This document shows, piece after piece, positions 8,125 to 15,386 of a stretch of DNA of 43,758 bases. How positions within the stretch are numbered: position 1 is the first letter of the stretch; each line of letters begins with the position of its first letter. This stretch comes from Streptomyces misionensis (GTDB taxonomy: Bacteria > Actinomycetota > Actinomycetes > Streptomycetales > Streptomycetaceae): contig NZ_VOGW01000130.1 of NCBI RefSeq assembly GCF_007896895.1, positions 12,315 through 56,072 of the forward strand. Reading direction: 5' to 3'. The notes below the pieces were generated by a model that saw nothing but the letters and a program-made list of their open reading frames with translations, had not been told where the DNA came from and made no database searches. Both the position numbers and the translations under genes were made by a program.

Positions 8125-9939
8125 CTACGAGGACCGCTCGCCGATCACCGGCAGGGTGAGGAACCCCTCCGCCCGGGCGCTGGCCAGCCCGATCCGGGGA
8201 ATGTCGCTGGACTTGGCGAACAGCAGGAAACGGGGCTCCCACACCGGCCGGTACTTCGCGTTCGCCCGGTACAGGGACTCGATCTGCCACCAGCGTGAGA
8301 AGAAGGTGAGGATCGAGCGCCACAGCCGCAGCACCGGGCCCGCGCCGAGGCGGGCACCGCGCTCGAAGACCGAGCGGAACATCGCGAAGTTCAGCGACAC
8401 CCGTTCCACGCCCAGCTCCTTCGCGCCCAGCAGCAGCTCGACGACCATGTACTCCATCAGGCCGTTCTCGCAGTCGCGGTCGCGGCGCATCAGGTCCAGG
8501 GAGAGGCCGTGCTCGCCCCAGGGCACGAAGCTGAGCAGGGCGCGGGGCTCGCCGTCGGCGTCCCGGCACTCCAGCATCACGCAGCGGCCGTCCGCCGGGT
8601 CGCCGAGGCGGCCCAGGGCCATGGAGAAGCCGCGCTCGGTCGCGCCGTCGCGCCACCGGTCGGCGCGGTCGACGAGGACGGCCATCTCCTCGGCCGGGAT
8701 GTCCTCGTGGCGGCGCACGCGCACGGTGTAGCCGGCCCGCTTGACCCGGTTGTGGGCCTGGCGGACGACGCGCATCGCGCGCCCCTCCAGGGTGAAGTCG
8801 GCGATGTCCACGATGGCCTCGTCCCCGAGTTCGAGGGCGTCGAGCCCGTGCCGGGCGTAGACGGTGCCGGCCTCCTCGCTCGCGCCCATGACCGCCGGGA
8901 CCCACGCGTGCCGGCGGGCCTCGGCGAGCCAGGCGTCGATGGCGCCGGGCCAGGCCTCGGGGTCGCCGATCGGGTCACCGGAGGCGAGGGAGACCGCCCC
9001 GACGACGCGGTAGGTGATCGCCGCCTTGCCGCTGGGTGAGAAGACCGCCGCCTTGTCGCGGCGCAGTGCGAAGTAGCCGAGGGAGTCGCGGGCACCGTGC
9101 TTGTCGAGCAGCGCGCGCAGTTTCTCCTCGTCGGCGGCGGTGAGCAGCTGCTTGCCGCGCGGGGAGCGGAAGCAGGCGTACAGCACCAGGCAGAAGGCCG
9201 CGGCGAGCAGGGCGTTGATCGTGATGTCGGTCCAGCGGGGGGCGTGCACGTGCTCGATGCGGTCGGCGAAGACGCCGACGCTGATGCCGCGCAGATAGGT
9301 GTAGGCGATCTCGTCGGTGAGTCCGGCGCCGGGCAGCTTGTTGGTGGCGTGCACCAGCAGGGTGCCGAGACCGCCCGTGACCAGCAGCCCGCCCGCGCCG
9401 ACGGCCAGCGCCAGCTTGGGGTTGGAGGGGTCACCGACGGCGTTGAACTCACGCCGGCCGATCAGCAGGGCGGCCACGAACAGGCCGGTCAGGGCGGCGG
9501 AGACCCAGTTGAAGACGTGGTCGGCGTACCGGTCCTGGGTGAGCCCGAGGACGTAGACCAGGAAGAGCGGGCCGGCGAGCAGCAGATTGGTCAGCCACGC
9601 GGCCCGCTTGCGCCGCCGCATCACCAGCGTCAGGAAGATCGCGAGCGCGGCGGAGACCAGGCCCGCGGTGGCCAGGTACGGCGTGAAGAAGGCGCCGACG
9701 TGCTGGTGCGGCTGCTGGCTGAAGAGCTTGCTGGTGTTGTGCTCGTGGACCTCCTCGCGGAACGGCAGGGACAGCACCGCGAGGACGTTGAGCACGGCGA
9801 TCAGCCGCAGGTACCAGACCGTGGCCGAGGCCGCCGCGGCGCGCAGCCGGGGGCCCGGGGTGAGCGACGGGAGCGTCCGGCGCGAGCCGGTCCGGTCGGG
9901 GGCGTGCGGGGAGAGCAGGGTCGACTGCGGAGCGGGCAT
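8125..9939 (-). CDS. MprF-like aminoacyl-phosphatidylglycerol synthase (DUF2156)
   Basis: This is a 604-residue membrane enzyme. The N-terminal half (about 38-265) has around six to seven membrane helices. The C-terminal half is the DUF2156 dual-GNAT domain that moves an amino acid from aminoacyl-tRNA to phosphatidylglycerol, with VFSPSGKAAITYRVVGAVSLASGDPIG, MGASEEAGTVYARHGLDALELGDEA and SLNFAMFRSVFERG. In mycobacteria the same module is fused to a lysyl-tRNA synthetase (LysX); here the protein ends without that domain. It would reduce membrane negative charge and so affect cationic peptide resistance; amino-acid specificity is not visible. A small dyad GGTGAC-N2-GTCACC (9940-9953) sits immediately before ATG 9939. 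Confidence 0.85.
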   Translation of the reverse strand: MPAPQSTLLSPHAPDRTGSRRTLPSLTPGPRLRAAAASATVWYLRLIAVLNVLAVLSLPFREEVHEHNTSKLFSQQPHQHVGAFFTPYLATAGLVSAALAIFLTLVMRRRKRAAWLTNLLLAGPLFLVYVLGLTQDRYADHVFNWVSAALTGLFVAALLIGRREFNAVGDPSNPKLALAVGAGGLLVTGGLGTLLVHATNKLPGAGLTDEIAYTYLRGISVGVFADRIEHVHAPRWTDITINALLAAAFCLVLYACFRSPRGKQLLTAADEEKLRALLDKHGARDSLGYFALRRDKAAVFSPSGKAAITYRVVGAVSLASGDPIGDPEAWPGAIDAWLAEARRHAWVPAVMGASEEAGTVYARHGLDALELGDEAIVDIADFTLEGRAMRVVRQAHNRVKRAGYTVRVRRHEDIPAEEMAVLVDRADRWRDGATERGFSMALGRLGDPADGRCVMLECRDADGEPRALLSFVPWGEHGLSLDLMRRDRDCENGLMEYMVVELLLGAKELGVERVSLNFAMFRSVFERGARLGAGPVLRLWRSILTFFSRWWQIESLYRANAKYRPVWEPRFLLFAKSSDIPRIGLASARAEGFLTLPVIGERSS

Positions 9940-10081
9940 GGTGACTGGTCACCTTGGGGAGGGGGACGGTTCTACGCGGACCCTACAGCTCATAGGGCCA
10001 AGCGCCGCCGGTCGGCGTACGGGAAAGGAGCGTACCGGGCTGGGTTCTTACCCGGCCCTTTCCGGCCATTCGCACATCTCG

Positions 10082-10357
10082 TCATCCGGCCCGTTCCGCG
10101 CCGCGCCGGGCGGAGGTCAGGGTCCAGGCCAGGTTGCCCACCGCGGCCCCGGCCGCCACCGCCGCGACGATCACCCCGCCGGTGGCGAGTCCGTCGCTGA
10201 ACAGGTGCGGGCGCCGGTCGAGGCTGTGCAGGCCGAAGCCGCACAGCTCGTACACCCCGACGGCGGCGATGACGAGACTGACGACGAGCACGGTCAGGGT
10301 CGGCGCGAGACCGCGCGCGCCGATCTCCGCGCCGGGCGCCGTCTCCGTGTCCTGCAT
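10082..10357 (-). CDS. Small two-helix membrane protein
   Basis: This is a 91-residue protein with a polar N-terminus and two hydrophobic segments (about 17-45 and 57-80), consistent with a hairpin in the cytoplasmic membrane. I do not recognise a family. Codon use is typical of the surrounding genes. It lies 142 nt upstream of the MprF-like gene on the same strand and is divergent from the M55 aminopeptidase gene. ATG 10357 was chosen as the first start in a clearly coding frame. Confidence 0.65.
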   Translation of the reverse strand: MQDTETAPGAEIGARGLAPTLTVLVVSLVIAAVGVYELCGFGLHSLDRRPHLFSDGLATGGVIVAAVAAGAAVGNLAWTLTSARRGAERAG

Positions 10358-10424
10358 GGCTCCCCCGTTGAACGTGGTGGAACGGATGGTTGAACGACCG
10401 TGTGGCCTTGGCCGGTTGGGAACC

Positions 10425-10430
10425 TACAAT
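10425..10430 (+). promoter_or_regulatory. Candidate -10 of the M55 aminopeptidase, inside a dyad
   Basis: TACAAT is a near-perfect -10 hexamer 27 nt upstream of ATG 10457. It lies within an inverted repeat CCTAC-N5-GTAGG (10423-10437), and GTAGGGTC occurs twice (10433-10440 and 10443-10450). A repressor site overlapping the promoter is plausible. No good -35 was found. Confidence 0.45.
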
Positions 10431-10456
10431 ACGTAGGGTCCAGTAGGGTCGACGCC

Positions 10457-11287
10457 ATGCGCGTGTATGTGAGTGCGGACATGGAGGGCGTCACCGGCCT
10501 CGTCGACGCCGACGACGTCCAGCCGGGCGGCCGGGACTACGAGCGCGGCCGCTCCATGATGGCGGAGGACGTGAACGCGGCGGTGCGCGGCGCGCTGGCG
10601 GCCGGCGCGGGCGACATCCTCGTCAACGACGCCCACGGCCCGATGCGCAACCTCCTCCCCGAGGCCCTCCTCCCGGCCGTCCGGCTGGTGCGCGGCAGGC
10701 CCAAGCAGATGTTCATGCTGGAGGGGCTGACCGGGGAGTACGACGCGATGGTGTGTGTCGGCTATCACTCCAGGGCCGGCGCCCCGGGCGTGCTCAGCCA
10801 CAGCTTCATGGGGCACGAGATCGAGGACATCTGGCTGGACGGCCGCCCGGTCGGCGAGATCGGCCTCGCCCACGCCACGGCTGCGGCGCTGGGCGTGCCG
10901 GTGGTGGCGCTCACCGGCGACGACGCGGCGTGCGCCGAGATGGCGGAGTGGGACGCGTCGGTGGTCACCGTCCCGGTGAAGTACGCCCACGGCCGGTTCG
11001 CGGCCGAGCTGCGGCCGGAGGCGGAGGCCCGCAAGGCGATCGAGGACGCGGTCGCGGACGCCCTCGCCACGGTCCCGGCCCGCCCGGCCCCGGCCGCCGG
11101 CGAGTCCGTCCTCACCGTCCGCTGGCAGTCCGCCGCCGTCCCCGCGACTCTGCTCGGCCTGCCCGGCGTCACGGCGCAGGACGGCCGCACCGTCCGGGCG
11201 AGCGGCCCGCTCCCCGCGCTCTACCGCCAGTTCGGCGTGTGGATGCGGGTGGCGTCGTCCCTGACCAACCAGGCGCCGTATTGCTGA
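10457..11287 (+). CDS. M55 family D-aminopeptidase (DppA-like)
   Basis: This is a 276-residue zinc peptidase of the DppA family, which cleaves short peptides with D-amino acids. Metal ligands align with those known in Bacillus DppA: Asp8 and Glu10 (SADMEG), His60 (NDAHGPMRN), His104 (GYHSRAG) and Glu134 (PVGEIG). The cysteine nucleophile described near residue 115 in Bacillus is not present; the local sequence is VLSHSFMGHE. ATG 10457 has only a weak AGGG ribosome binding site. There is no dipeptide transporter next to it, unlike in the Bacillus dpp operon, so a role in cell-wall peptide turnover is only an inference. Confidence 0.9.
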   Translation: MRVYVSADMEGVTGLVDADDVQPGGRDYERGRSMMAEDVNAAVRGALAAGAGDILVNDAHGPMRNLLPEALLPAVRLVRGRPKQMFMLEGLTGEYDAMVCVGYHSRAGAPGVLSHSFMGHEIEDIWLDGRPVGEIGLAHATAAALGVPVVALTGDDAACAEMAEWDASVVTVPVKYAHGRFAAELRPEAEARKAIEDAVADALATVPARPAPAAGESVLTVRWQSAAVPATLLGLPGVTAQDGRTVRASGPLPALYRQFGVWMRVASSLTNQAPYC

Positions 11288-11295
11288 GTCCTCTT

Positions 11296-11438
11296 GTTCG
11301 GATCATGCCGGACTCGTGGGGCCTGGCACTGCGCCTCGCCGCATTGTCGTCGGCTGCCATGACCTCCGCCGTGGCGCCCTCCTCCGGCTTGCGATGCACG
11401 GCACCGGACCCCGCTCCCTGATCCGGCCTGATCCGAAC
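11296..11438. repeat. MITE-like element with 17-bp terminal inverted repeats
   Basis: GTTCGGATCATGCCGGA (11296-11312) is repeated in inverted orientation as TCCGGCCTGATCCGAAC (11422-11438), with a single mismatch over 17 bp. The enclosed segment of about 109 bp has no convincing gene. The left end lies 9 bp after the aminopeptidase stop. I see no target-site duplication. It may be a miniature transposable element or an insertion sequence remnant. Confidence 0.45.
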
Positions 11439-11450
11439 GAAAGACCCTGG

Positions 11451-11468
11451 GCGTCCCCGCGGGGGCGC
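11451..11468 (+). terminator. GC hairpin between aminopeptidase and TetR genes
   Basis: GCGTCCC and GGGGCGC form a 7-bp stem with a CGCG loop immediately before the TetR stop codon at 11470. It is suitable as a terminator for either convergent gene. Confidence 0.4.
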
Positions 11469-11469
11469 T

Positions 11470-12081
11470 TCACTCCAGCCCCCGCAGCAGTACCGCGAGG
11501 CCGCCGAAGAACTCCCGCTCGGCGTCGACCCGCCGGGCGTCGCGGGCGGTGGCGGCCATGAGCGGGAACTCGTCGGCGGGCAGGTCCGAGATGGCGGCGG
11601 TGCCCGCGCCGGACAGGGCGCCCAGGTGCTCCAGTTGCAGGGCGCCGTTGACGTAGGCGATCAGGGCGCGCAGGGCGACGACCCGGCGCCCGCCCTCGAA
11701 CCCCGCGCCGGCGAGCACCGTGAGCACCGTCTCCGACCAGCGGAGCACCCCGAGCGAGTGGTGCCGGTGGGACACGGTCAGCGGCACCACCGAGGGGTGC
11801 GCGCTCAGCGTGTCGCGCATCCGCCGCACCAGGACCTCGATCCGCTCGCGCCAGGGCAGCCCGGCGGGCGGTGGCGCGGTGTCCACCCCCGCGAGCACCA
11901 ACTCCACGACGAGCAGCTCCAGTTCCTCGCGGTCGCGCACATACCGGTAGAGCGCCATCGTGCTCATGCCGAGTTCCGCGGCGACCGCGCGCATGGACAG
12001 CGCGGCCAGGCCGTCGCGGTCGAGGACGGCGAGCGCGGCGGCGGCCAGCCGGTCGGGGCTGAGGGAACGGGGGCGCGGCAT
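11470..12081 (-). CDS. TetR-family transcriptional regulator
   Basis: This is a 203-residue regulator. The N-terminal DNA-binding domain reads LAAAALAVLDRDGLAALSMRAVAAELGMSTMALYRYVRDREEL (about 11-53), a canonical TetR helix-turn-helix. The C-terminal domain contains LPWRERIEVLVRRMRD and resembles TetR_C ligand-binding domains. ATG 12081 lies 13 nt from a large dyad (12094-12133) in the divergent intergenic region. The regulator therefore probably represses itself and the divergent redoxin-like gene, which is broken. Confidence 0.9.
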   Translation of the reverse strand: MPRPRSLSPDRLAAAALAVLDRDGLAALSMRAVAAELGMSTMALYRYVRDREELELLVVELVLAGVDTAPPPAGLPWRERIEVLVRRMRDTLSAHPSVVPLTVSHRHHSLGVLRWSETVLTVLAGAGFEGGRRVVALRALIAYVNGALQLEHLGALSGAGTAAISDLPADEFPLMAATARDARRVDAEREFFGGLAVLLRGLE

Positions 12082-12093
12082 GACGCTTGACAG

Positions 12094-12138
12094 CGTACGG
12101 CATACGCCTACCCTCGTAGGTGTACGACGTACGCCTAC
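12094..12138. promoter_or_regulatory. Large dyad, probable TetR operator
   Basis: The 18-nt arms 12094-12111 and 12116-12133 are inverted copies matching at 15 of 18 positions around a CCTC centre. A further copy of the half-site TACGCCTAC lies at 12130-12138. The position, between the TetR gene and the divergent redoxin remnant, fits an autoregulatory operator. Confidence 0.6.
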
Positions 12139-12149
12139 AAGGAAGGCAG

Positions 12150-12613
12150 ATGTCGATGCCCGTTTCCACGCCCGGGGGCCGGCCGGCCTCCAGGAGGTGG
12201 TCGTCTTCCACTCCCCGGCCGCCGAACTGCGCGAGCACACCGCCGAGTTGCCCTTCCCCGTCGTGGCCGACCCGGACCGGCGGCTCTACGTCGAGTTCGG
12301 CGTCGAGTCGGCGCCGCGCGCCCTGCTGAACCCGCGCGCGTGGGGACCGGTCCTGCGGGCGGTGCTGCGCAGCACATGGACGATCGCCCGCCGCCGCGAA
12401 CACGCGCCGGCGGCCCAGCCGCACGGGGGTCGGCTGGGCCTGCCCGCGGACTTCCTGATCGACGGCGAGGGGCGGGTGCTGGCGGTGCGGTACGGCGAGC
12501 ACGCGTACGACCAGTGGTCGGTGGACGAGGTGCTGGCACGGGCGGCGGAGGCGTCCGCGCTTTTCACCCGTTCGGCCCAACCGGGGCCGCGGAGGCCACC
12601 GGGGCGTTCCTGA
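12150..12613 (+). pseudogene. Redoxin/AhpC-TSA-like protein, 5' part deleted and out of frame
   Basis: ATG 12150 (and ATG 12156) follows an AAGGAAGG ribosome binding site and opens MSMPVSTPGGRPA, the usual beginning of a Streptomyces redoxin-like family as I remember it. The rest of that family continues in a different frame from about 12176: GLQEVVVFHSPAAELREHT, then FPVVADPDRRLYVEFGVESAP, LGLPADFLIDGEGRVLAVRYG and YDQWSVDEVL, ending at 12613. The segment that normally carries the thioredoxin-fold start and a CxxC motif is absent. The junction lies in a GGCCGGCCGGCC tract, suggesting a short-homology deletion that also shifted the frame. It is probably non-functional. Confidence 0.7.
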
Positions 12614-12634
12614 GGTGGGTCACCGCGGGAGCGG

Positions 12635-12671
12635 CGGCCGCGCGCCTCGCGCGCTGAGGCACTCGCGGCCG
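12635..12671. terminator. GC-rich hairpins after the redoxin remnant
   Basis: CGGCCGCG (12635-12642) and CGCGGCCG (12664-12671) are inverted, and an alternative GCGCGC-CTC-GCGCGC hairpin (12640-12654) lies inside. The surrounding 230 bp up to 12843 shows no convincing gene. The structure may end the redoxin transcript. Confidence 0.35.
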
Positions 12672-12843
12672 TGAGCCACCGCGACCCCCGTGTACGAGGA
12701 CGGCGGACGGCGCCCGTCCCGTCGCCGAGCCGGGCCCTGGCCGTGACGCGCAAGGACGTCACCGTGCCGGAGGGGGCGTCCGCGGACCCGGCCTGGGGCC
12801 GGTCTGCGGCGGGCGCCGTCCGCAGCCTGCCCGCCGGCCGCGC

Positions 12844-14229
12844 TCACCCGGCGGGCAGGCTGACCGTGAACTTCGCCCCGGGCGCGTGTCCGGGGTCGTA
12901 GGACACCTCCCCGCCGACGGCGCGGGCCAGCCGCCGCGCCAGCGGCAGTCCCAGGCCGGCGCCGTCGTGTCCGTCGTCGGCGTCGGCACGGCGGCCGGGC
13001 TGGAACAGCTCGGCCACGAACGCCTCCGGCACGCCGGGGCCGTCGTCCACGACGTCTATCCCGACGGCCCCGGGGGCGCGCCGCGCGGACACGGTCACGC
13101 GGAAGCGGGCGTAGCGGGCGGCGTTGGTGAGCAGGGGGCTGAGGATGCGTTCGAGGAGCGCGGGGGCGACCCCGGCCTCCAGGACCGGTTCCTCCGCCTC
13201 CACCGACGTCCTCACCCCCGCCGGTGTGCCCAGGCGCCGGGTCAGGCGGCTCAGGACGGGCACGACATCGGTCGTTCCGGGGGCCGTCGCCGGGCTCAGC
13301 GCGTTCTCGCGGGCGTCGTTCAGCAGGGTGTCGCAGATGGTGCGCATGGACCGGGCGGCCTCGGAGATCACTTCCTGCGTGGCGCGGGTCTCGGCGTCCG
13401 TGCGGGGGCGGGCCCGCCACCAGTCGAGTTCCATGACGATCCGGGTCAGGGGCGTGCGCAGTTCGTGGGACAGCTCTCCCGTCAGCTGCCGCTCGTGGCG
13501 CAGCACGGTGCGGATGCGGTCCAGGAGCTGGTCCAGCGAGGCTCCCAGGCGGGCGAGTTCCGCCGGGTGGTGCTCGGCGCCGAAGCGTTCGCCGGAACCT
13601 ATGGCGCTCCACTGGGTCGCCTGGTCGGTCATCGTCCGCACCGGGCGCAGCGCGCGGCCGACGGACAGCCGGGTGAGCAGATAGGTGCAGCCGAGCATCA
13701 CGGCGTCGAGGACGAGCGATCCCAGCAGCAGGGTGTCGGCCGAGCCGCGGTACGGGGCGAGGTCCAGCGCGGTGACGACGGTGGCGGCGGCACCCCGGCC
13801 GGGCACGGGCAGCGAGCAGACCCGGACGGGCGAGTGACCGTGGGACCGCGCGGTCGCGCACGCGGGCCCGGGCTCTGCGGCCAGCCGGGCGGCGACCCGG
13901 GCCGGCGGGCTGCCGGGCGTGGCGGACGGCGGCTTCTCCAGCAGGAGGTGCCCGGCGTAGATCCACACGTTGGTGTCGAGGAGGCGGTCGTCGGCGGTCC
14001 CCAGGACCCGCACCCGGGAGCCGCGCGTGTCGACGGTCGTGGCCACCGCCGCCGCGCGGTCGCGCAGTTCGTCGTCGGCCTGGTGCTGCAGGTGCCGGTC
14101 CATGACGGCGTTGAACACCACGGTCAGGACCGTCATCAGCAGGGCGGCGGTGGTCAGCGCGACGAGCGAGAGCCGGCCGCGCATCGTGCGGGGGGCCAGG
14201 CGGCGGCAGAGCAGGAGGGCGCGGTTCAT
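12844..14229 (-). CDS. Sensor histidine kinase
   Basis: This is a 461-residue membrane kinase with TM1 (about 20-42), an extracytoplasmic sensor of about 120 residues containing two cysteines (ACATARSHG and RVCSLP, possibly a disulfide), TM2 (about 165-187), HAMP, then HisKA with LSHELRTPLTRI (His255). The ATPase domain shows NAARYA, DDGPGVPEAF and GAGLGLPLARRLA. ATG 14229 overlaps the stop of the regulator gene (ATGA), so they are coupled. The layout is like the CutS/TcrY group. The signal is unknown. Confidence 0.92.
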   Translation of the reverse strand: MNRALLLCRRLAPRTMRGRLSLVALTTAALLMTVLTVVFNAVMDRHLQHQADDELRDRAAAVATTVDTRGSRVRVLGTADDRLLDTNVWIYAGHLLLEKPPSATPGSPPARVAARLAAEPGPACATARSHGHSPVRVCSLPVPGRGAAATVVTALDLAPYRGSADTLLLGSLVLDAVMLGCTYLLTRLSVGRALRPVRTMTDQATQWSAIGSGERFGAEHHPAELARLGASLDQLLDRIRTVLRHERQLTGELSHELRTPLTRIVMELDWWRARPRTDAETRATQEVISEAARSMRTICDTLLNDARENALSPATAPGTTDVVPVLSRLTRRLGTPAGVRTSVEAEEPVLEAGVAPALLERILSPLLTNAARYARFRVTVSARRAPGAVGIDVVDDGPGVPEAFVAELFQPGRRADADDGHDGAGLGLPLARRLARAVGGEVSYDPGHAPGAKFTVSLPAG

Positions 14230-14888
14230 GACAGGCGGTGTCCGATCCCGCGCGCCGTACCGATCGACAGACGGCTGCCGGTCTCCCGCAGCTTGCGGCG
14301 CAGCCGGCTCAGGTACTGGTCCAGGGTGTTGTCGCTGACCTGGGCGCCCTCGGGCCAGCCGGCGCGCACCAGATCGCGGCGGCGCACCAGGGACCCGCCG
14401 GCGGCGGCGAGGGTGGCCAGCAGCCGGAACTCGGTCGGAGACAGCGCGGCACGGGCGCCGTGCACGGTCATGCTGTGGTCCACCGCGTCCAGGACCAGGT
14501 CCCCGGCCGTGACCACCGACGCCGGGGCGGTCCGTCTGAGGGCCGCACGCAGTCGCGCGGCCAGTTCCGCCAGGTGGAACGGCTTGGGCAGGTAGTCGTC
14601 GCCGCCCGCGGAGAAGCCGGAGAGGCGGTCGGTGAGGTGGTGCCGGGCGGTCAGGAAGATCACGGGGGCGGAAAAGCCGTTGGCACGCATCGCCTGGCAC
14701 ACGTCCCGGCCGTCCGCGTCGGGCAGGCCGACGTCCAGGACGGCCGCCGCGATGTCGGTCGTGGCCAGCCGCAGGGCGGTAGCGCCGTCGGCGGCCGGGA
14801 CCGGCTCGAAGTCCTCGTCGTACAGCCCTCGGCGCAGCACGTCCCGCAGGGCGTGATCGTCTTCGACGACAAGGATCCTGGGGCGCAT
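14226..14888 (-). CDS. OmpR-family response regulator
   Basis: This is a 220-residue regulator. The receiver has Asp10/Asp11, phosphoacceptor Asp52 (AVLDVGLPDADG), Thr80 and Lys102 (YLPKPF). The winged helix has ALSPTEFRLLATLAAAGG and ends in SIGTARGIGHRLS. The linker is short. ATG 14888 has a GGAG ribosome binding site 6 nt upstream. About 130 nt upstream lies an array of four alternating GTCTAC/GTAGAC half-sites (15018-15054), which may be the binding site for this regulator. Confidence 0.92.
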   Translation of the reverse strand: MRPRILVVEDDHALRDVLRRGLYDEDFEPVPAADGATALRLATTDIAAAVLDVGLPDADGRDVCQAMRANGFSAPVIFLTARHHLTDRLSGFSAGGDDYLPKPFHLAELAARLRAALRRTAPASVVTAGDLVLDAVDHSMTVHGARAALSPTEFRLLATLAAAGGSLVRRRDLVRAGWPEGAQVSDNTLDQYLSRLRRKLRETGSRLSIGTARGIGHRLS

Positions 14889-15369
14889 GATTCTCCAGCG
14901 GCCTACCGGCGAGGGTGCGGGCGACGGACGGTCCGGTCGGCGGCCGTCGGCACCGTCGCTCGGGCGTGGGCGCCTGCGCCGCGGACCGCGCTTACGTGGG
15001 GACGGCCGACAGCGAGCGTCTACAGCCCCGTAGACCGTCTACGAAACTGTAGACGACAGTGCGCCGGTGTCGTTCCCCGGCGGGAGCGCGGCCGGCGGCC
15101 CCGGCTCATACGGCCGGGCAGTCGCGGTTATACGGCCGGGCAGCCGCGGCCCATGCGGGCGGGCAGTTGCGGCGATGCCGCCGGTGGTCCCGCGTGCGCG
15201 GGCGGCCCGGGGTCAGGGCCGCTCCCCGGCAGTCCCGGCTCGTGTGGCCGGGCAGCCGCGGCTCATGCGGTCGGTGATCCCTCGTGCGTCCGGTGGCACG
15301 GGTCGGCGCAGCCCCCCGGCGGTCCCGGCTCATGATGCCCGTGGTCTCTCGTGCGCCCGGCGGCACGGG
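14889..15369. other. 480-bp intergenic tract with operator-like dyads and degenerate repeats
   Basis: No convincing gene lies between the response regulator start and the stop of the XRE regulator. The tract contains the four-half-site dyad array at 15018-15054 and a degenerate repeat array from 15105 onward. Short open frames here are Arg/Gly/Pro-rich products of the repeats and have no start signals. Confidence 0.7.
15018..15054. promoter_or_regulatory. Tandem GTCTAC-N6-GTAGAC operator
   Basis: GTCTAC (15018-15023), GTAGAC (15030-15035), GTCTAC (15037-15042) and GTAGAC (15049-15054) form two perfect dyads with 6-nt spacers, separated by one base. The repeat period is 19 bp. The tract is less GC-rich than its surroundings. 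It lies upstream of the response regulator/kinase operon, so autoregulation by that system is the simplest reading, although a separate dimeric repressor would fit too. Confidence 0.65.
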
Positions 15370-15386
15370 TCAGCGCTGCGCCCCGG
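15105..15386. repeat. Degenerate 22-23-bp and 58-67-bp repeat array
   Basis: Four units of the form CTCATACGGCCGGGCAG followed by TCGCGG occupy 15105-15127, 15128-15149, 15150-15172 and 15239-15261. Longer related units, each containing a GGTGGTCCCGCGTGCG-like core, occupy 15173-15238, 15262-15328 and 15329-15386. The last unit runs into the 3' end of the XRE regulator gene. There is no regular spacer structure, so it is not a CRISPR array. Confidence 0.6.

Noticed and set aside
15105..15386. CRISPR array
   Set aside because: The units vary in length (22-67 bp), are contiguous and degenerate, and have no unique spacers or cas genes.
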